Source: Priapulus caudatus (Eukaryota; Priapulida; Priapulimorpha; Priapulimorphida; Priapulidae). From it: a stretch of 21,870 bases of DNA. Of the stretch, positions 17,960-21,870 are shown one piece after another (within the stretch, counting starts at the first letter, position 1; every line of letters begins with the position of its first letter). The notes below the pieces were generated by a model, which was not told the DNA's origin, searched no databases, and worked only from the letters and a program-made list of their open reading frames with translations. The position numbers and the translations under genes were made by a program. The DNA lies in NCBI RefSeq assembly GCF_000485595.1, contig NW_014577981.1, forward strand, positions 1-21,870, written 5' to 3'.

Positions 17960-20080
17960 GAGCGGTACGGAGGAACCAGGATCCGGGCGGACCAGGACCG
18001 ACGGGAGAGACTGGGAACGAATCATTGGGGGGGGCGCCGATTCTATGCCGAACGACTACGGGGGTGGGGGGGGCAGGGGAGCGACGTATGTCAGCATGAG
18101 CTAAGAGAAATCATGGCGTTGTCCCCGCCCAAAAGTTTTTCAACAGATAAATCAACTTGTTTTGGCCTACCTCCGTATGAGCAGATACGAAAAAAAATGG
18201 GTTATGCTTCAGGAATCTTAACCATTTAAGGATGTGGATGCAAGTTACTGCAACAGCCTTTGAGTAGGGTGGTTTTCGGACAGTTACAGCACAGCACAGA
18301 GAATCCCACTCAAGTACCATTAGCTTCAACAGATCGTCTACACAAGTGTGCACTGATGCTCGACGTATTATTCTGCGGCTCTTTAGAATGTTGATGTTGG
18401 TGAATCACATTTAGGAGTCGATTGAAAAGCAAAAATAGACTCTGATGTGACAAACAAAGGTCAAGTGAAAACATTTGTTAGTGAAGAGCCAAAATTAACA
18501 TTTAATCTGGCTAAAGAAACACCTGAAAGGTCCATGTAAACAGATTGTAATTGCGTCGTAATTCCGTTGAAAATGTTAATCAATAGATTTTCTGGTAGTA
18601 CGACGCCAATAGACAACACAGGAATTTTCGAGAGGTTGTGGCAGAGTTACTTACATGAAAGTGCAGGGGGAAAATAATATTGACAATGAGTCATGTTTCT
18701 CAAAATTACGTTTAATCAATAATTTCCGGCCTACATAGAAGTTTACATACCTGCGATCCTACTACTGAATCTATGGATACGTGCGTATACTACCTGTGGT
18801 ATGAGCGCGTGTGGGGGGGGGTGGGCCGGGGGACACGAGCATAAATTGAACATTGCATGCACAATCAGTATCATGGTCATGATCAGATGGCAGGTGGATC
18901 TTAAGCTGGCAAGCATGCAACATAAGCCGAGGGACAAATGCAAAAATCACACAGAAGCGTGATAACTCGTAGATTTTAATCCCAATCATAAAACCATTCT
19001 ATTATCACAATGAATATTTAACTTATTCATTAATCGCAGTTAACTTTCTTAAACACCAAAAGAGACATAAAAATACTGTTCTACAGGAAACTTGGAATAG
19101 AAACTTAAAAAAGGCATGTGACTAAATGAAGAGGATATAACATTACAAGGTAACTAACGCCTTGAAATGGCAAGAAAACAAATTTTCGTGCACCGTGTCG
19201 TTTTAATTTCATACATGCATCTACCTCACATCCGCTGAAAATCCAGCCACATTTGAACTACTTACTAGAGTATCGTATTCTTTTCCGAGGGAATACTTTT
19301 GAGAAGTAAGCCCAACTTTTGGCTAGGATCCATCCTATAAAAAGCACAAATGTCTGATTAGAACTATAAGTCTATATAAGTTTTCATGACAAATTTAGAG
19401 ATAGAAATGCAATCGATGTTCAACGAAACAGGAACTACCGCTCCGCTTTACAGAGCAACAGAAAAAAAGAGTAGCAATACACAGACCAACTGACCCTAGC
19501 CACCAAGACTGCAAAGAAGCGATGTATTATCACACTGTAATGCACAGGCCTTCCATTACACAGGGCGAGACGCGAGAGAACCTACAATGTGAGAAGGTAT
19601 AGTTACATGCAACCAAACACTCACGAAAGGCTCAATCATAATAAGTGAAATAGAACAAGCTTAAAGTAAACATTGGGCGGATGGCAGCCGCGACCGCCAT
19701 GACCGCGGACATGTACTTAAGCTTGTACAGCATCACGCCTGCAGTGGCTAAGCGAACGCGAGAATTCGACAGGTCTTTGTGTGATTTAACGCGTGAGCAC
19801 AGCTCGGTTTTGAAGTGAAGACGATAATATCTCTACAAGGCAAGTGAAACACTGTACTTTAATTAGCACATAAGATTGAACTGTTTGATGTGTATGTTGT
19901 GTGAAATCGAAGAAATACAAGCGAGCGTCGAGCGAAATTCTTTGTGGATCCGCTGCTTGTTCTCATCGACACCTGCTATAGACCCCTTGCAGTCACATCC
20001 GTTTTTACGCTAAGTGCTCCGCGAGATCGCCGCCATGTTGGAGAGGCATGTATGATGATAAACAAGCGGAATATGGAGCA
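17960..20080. other. No gene recognised
   Basis: Contains G-runs (18026-18075, 18812-18831), the doubtful exon at 19266-19334 and a CpG-rich patch at 19676-19760 that holds a 45-codon plus-strand frame (19681-19818). No repeat or RNA gene is clear. Confidence 0.4.
19266..19334 (-). CDS. Doubtful candidate for an N-terminal PANK4 exon
   Basis: Acceptor gtgctttttatag and a strong donor CTCTA|GTAAGT frame 69 nt that read WILAKSWAYFSKVFPRKRIR plus YS, with two leading bases and one trailing base. The string LAK-x-x-AYFSKV resembles the LTKLAYYS segment right after the DIGG loop in PANK4, but needs one or two inserted residues. Its end phase does not join E1 directly, so another exon would be needed. 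It could be chance; transcript reads would decide. Confidence 0.25.
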
Positions 20081-20084
20081 TCTC

Positions 20085-20180
20085 TCACACACACACGCAC
20101 ACGCACTACCGGCACACTGCACCCCGCCCAGGCACACGCACGACGCACGACGCACACGCACAGCCAGCACAGTCGCACAC
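20085..20180. repeat. CACA/GCAC-rich simple repeat
   Basis: ACACACACGCACACGCAC and ACGACGCACGACGCACACGC words, similar in style to 7380-7840. Confidence 0.8.
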
Positions 20181-20229
20181 TTTGTTGGTTGTTCGGCGCC
20201 ACACACACTACACATCAGTCATTCACTAC

Positions 20230-20785
20230 CACACATCAATGAACATCACTGCCGCTTGTGATTCCTTCCGGGCCGGGAGGTTAACTGCAAGGCCACGTGA
20301 TGATGAACACCTGGTGTTACTGTTGGCAAGTGGAGTCCTCTAAGTCCCAGGAAGAATTGTAATGGTTGTGACAAATCAAAACTCGTAAACTCAGCTGGTT
20401 CACTACAGCGTGGTTGAACAGATACTGATCCGGCAACCTGAAAAGGCAAATTGTTGTCCAGATTGTAAAAAAACAAATGCTCTCATTAAATCCAAAGTTC
20501 CAAATCCTGCCCAGTAACTCGAATCATTGATGTATCAATAAAAAATTTGATATGCTTATTTAGATTAAAAATGAATTGTATTTGGCACTCCGTATTCGGA
20601 GATGGTATTGTATTCACGATCTTGTTCTATACAGTGGTGATTTCTAGAATCTATAAAGAAAGTTCGTGGAACTAGTTTTCATGACGTGATACTAATAGTA
20701 GGCATAGGACAATAGTGGTGTTCAAGACTTGTTATTGTAGTTACTTATGGCTGGAATAACGTAATTAATCATGGTTGCGTCGGTA
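20230..20785. other. No gene recognised
   Basis: A minus-strand open stretch at 20290-20440 follows a possible acceptor (cttttcag), but matches no family I know and has no sure donor. Confidence 0.35.
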
Positions 20786-20787
20786 TT

Positions 20788-21870
20788 GGAGGAGGAAGAG
20801 GAGGAGAGACAAGAGAGGGAGAGGAAAAGAAGACAGATAAGAGAGAAGAGAGAAGAGGAGAGGAAGGAGGTGAGAGGGAGGCAGATAGAGGACAGAGAGA
20901 GAGAGGAGAGGAGGAAGAGACAGAGACCGAGAGAGGAGGAGGAGAGGAGGAGGGGAGAAGAGGAGAGGAGAGAGAGTGGTGGAAGAGAGAGAAGAAGAGG
21001 GAGGAGAGACATGGAGAGGAGGAGAGGAAGAGACAATGAAGAGGGAGGCAGAGAGAATGAGAAAAGAGGGGACGAAAATAGGGAGAAGAGAGAGGGAGAG
21101 GAGGGGGGGGAGGAGAGAACAGAGAGAGAAGACGAGAGAGAAAGGGAAGAGAGACCAGAGACAGAGAGGGAGGAGCGACCAGGAAGAAAGAGGAGAAGAC
21201 AGAGACAAAGGAGGAGCGACAGGAGAGAAGAAGGGAGGAGAGACAGGAGAGGGAGAGAGGACAGCGAGAGGTGTGAGGAGAGAAGAGAAGGGAGAAGAGA
21301 GAGGGAGCGATGGGAAAAGAGACTAGAGAGCAAGAGCGAGGAGGAGAGAGAGGCAAGAGGAGAGGAGAGAGAACGAGCGGAACGGATGCGGGAGGACAGG
21401 GACAGAGACGAGAGGAGAGAGGAGAGAGAGAGAACATGAGAAGAGAATGGGAGGAAGATTGAAGCAGGGGACTCAGAGAGAAAGGAGACAGAGAGACAGG
21501 AGAGAAGAGGGAGGTGAGGAGAGAGACAGAGTAGAGGAGGGGGAAAGAGGAGAGGACCACAGAGAGAGAGAGAGAGGAGGAGAAGACATAGAGAAGAGAG
21601 AGGAGAGAGAGGCAGAAGAGAGAGGGGAGGAGGCGAGACAGAGCACCGGAACGGAAGGAAACGGCGGAGCGTGGAGGGGAGAGGGGAGGGGGGGGAGGGG
21701 AGGGGGAGGTGGAGAAGAGAGAGAGATGAAGGAAGAGAGGAAGCATGACAAGAGGAAGATGAGAGGGGGAGAGGAGAGGAAAGATGAAAGAGAAGACAGA
21801 GACAGAGAGGCAAGTTAGGGGAGAGAAGAGAGGAGAGATGATAGCAGGAGACGAGAGCAGAGAGGGAGAG
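20788..21870. repeat. Polypurine tract of over 1 kb (GGAGA/GAGAGG-rich), runs off the window
   Basis: Almost only A and G on the plus strand, in words GAGAGG, AGGAGG and GAAGAG, with rare C or T. Both strands stay open for hundreds of codons (Arg/Glu-rich or Ser/Leu-rich), which is a product of composition, not of coding. Confidence 0.95.

Noticed and set aside
17900-18229. Possible THAP-like protein (CSVPNCSDR start) on the plus strand
   Set aside because: Only the first Cys pair is there; the later Cys-x2-His pair and the AVPTIF-like box are missing, and it overlaps a repeat copy.
19681-19818. 45-codon plus-strand frame starting MAAATAMTADMYLSLYS in CpG-rich DNA
   Set aside because: Short, no family likeness and no clear splice donor; it could be a first exon but cannot be supported.
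20290-20450. Minus-strand open stretch after a possible acceptor (VAGSVSVQPRCSEPAEF)
   Set aside because: No family match and no convincing donor; not PANK4.
20722-21813. 363-codon open frame on the minus strand (Ser/Leu/Pro-rich) and its plus-strand Arg/Glu-rich partners
   Set aside because: It is purely a product of the polypurine/polypyrimidine composition; several frames are open together and no domain is visible.
1-21870. CRISPR arrays, tRNA, rRNA and bacterial operon features
   Set aside because: None seen. The tandem repeats lack unique spacers of even size, no tRNA A/B box pair was found, and the gene is spliced.

Overview
The window looks like nuclear DNA from an invertebrate animal, probably marine. 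The one recognisable gene is split into many short exons with GT-AG introns. The non-coding DNA is full of microsatellites, minisatellites, small foldback transposons and a few single N's, and one mobile element carries TTAGGG-type telomere repeats. I cannot place the species further: no rRNA, tRNA or mitochondrial marker is visible.

The main content is a minus-strand gene running from about 16.7 kb (5' side) down to a stop codon at 3643-3645. It is the PANK4 family: an N-terminal type II pantothenate kinase fold fused to a C-terminal DUF89 metal-dependent phosphatase. Fourteen exons could be placed. Every junction has a GT donor, an AG acceptor and a matching phase. Together they give 2,148 nt, that is 715 codons plus a stop, with no frame break. 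Roughly 70-80 N-terminal residues, including the ATP-binding DIGG loop, are missing and should lie upstream (above 16.7 kb); one doubtful candidate exon is at 19266-19334. In the text, residue numbers count from the first recognised exon.

The most interesting biology is in the catalytic residues. The kinase half keeps the Glu and Arg that amniote PANK4 has lost. The phosphatase half has Asp-Ser in place of the metal-binding Asp-Asn pair, Glu in place of a second metal-binding Asp, and no AGN-x-FDWGA motif. This is the opposite of human PANK4, which is a dead kinase with a live phosphatase.

Layout: 1-3.2 kb holds microsatellites and unremarkable DNA. 3.2-3.66 kb is a 57-bp tandem array overlapping the PANK4 stop codon and split by a 211-bp foldback element with telomeric repeats in its core. 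3.64-16.7 kb is PANK4. Its introns carry a 51-bp duplication, CT tracts, a CA/GC-rich block, an old repeat shared with 17 kb, a 30-bp minisatellite, a 38-bp triplication touching a splice acceptor, an AT palindromic tract, and nested foldback elements. 16.7-20.7 kb holds the second copy of the old repeat, G-quadruplex-prone tracts and no sure gene. 20.79 kb to the end is a polypurine tract of over 1 kb.
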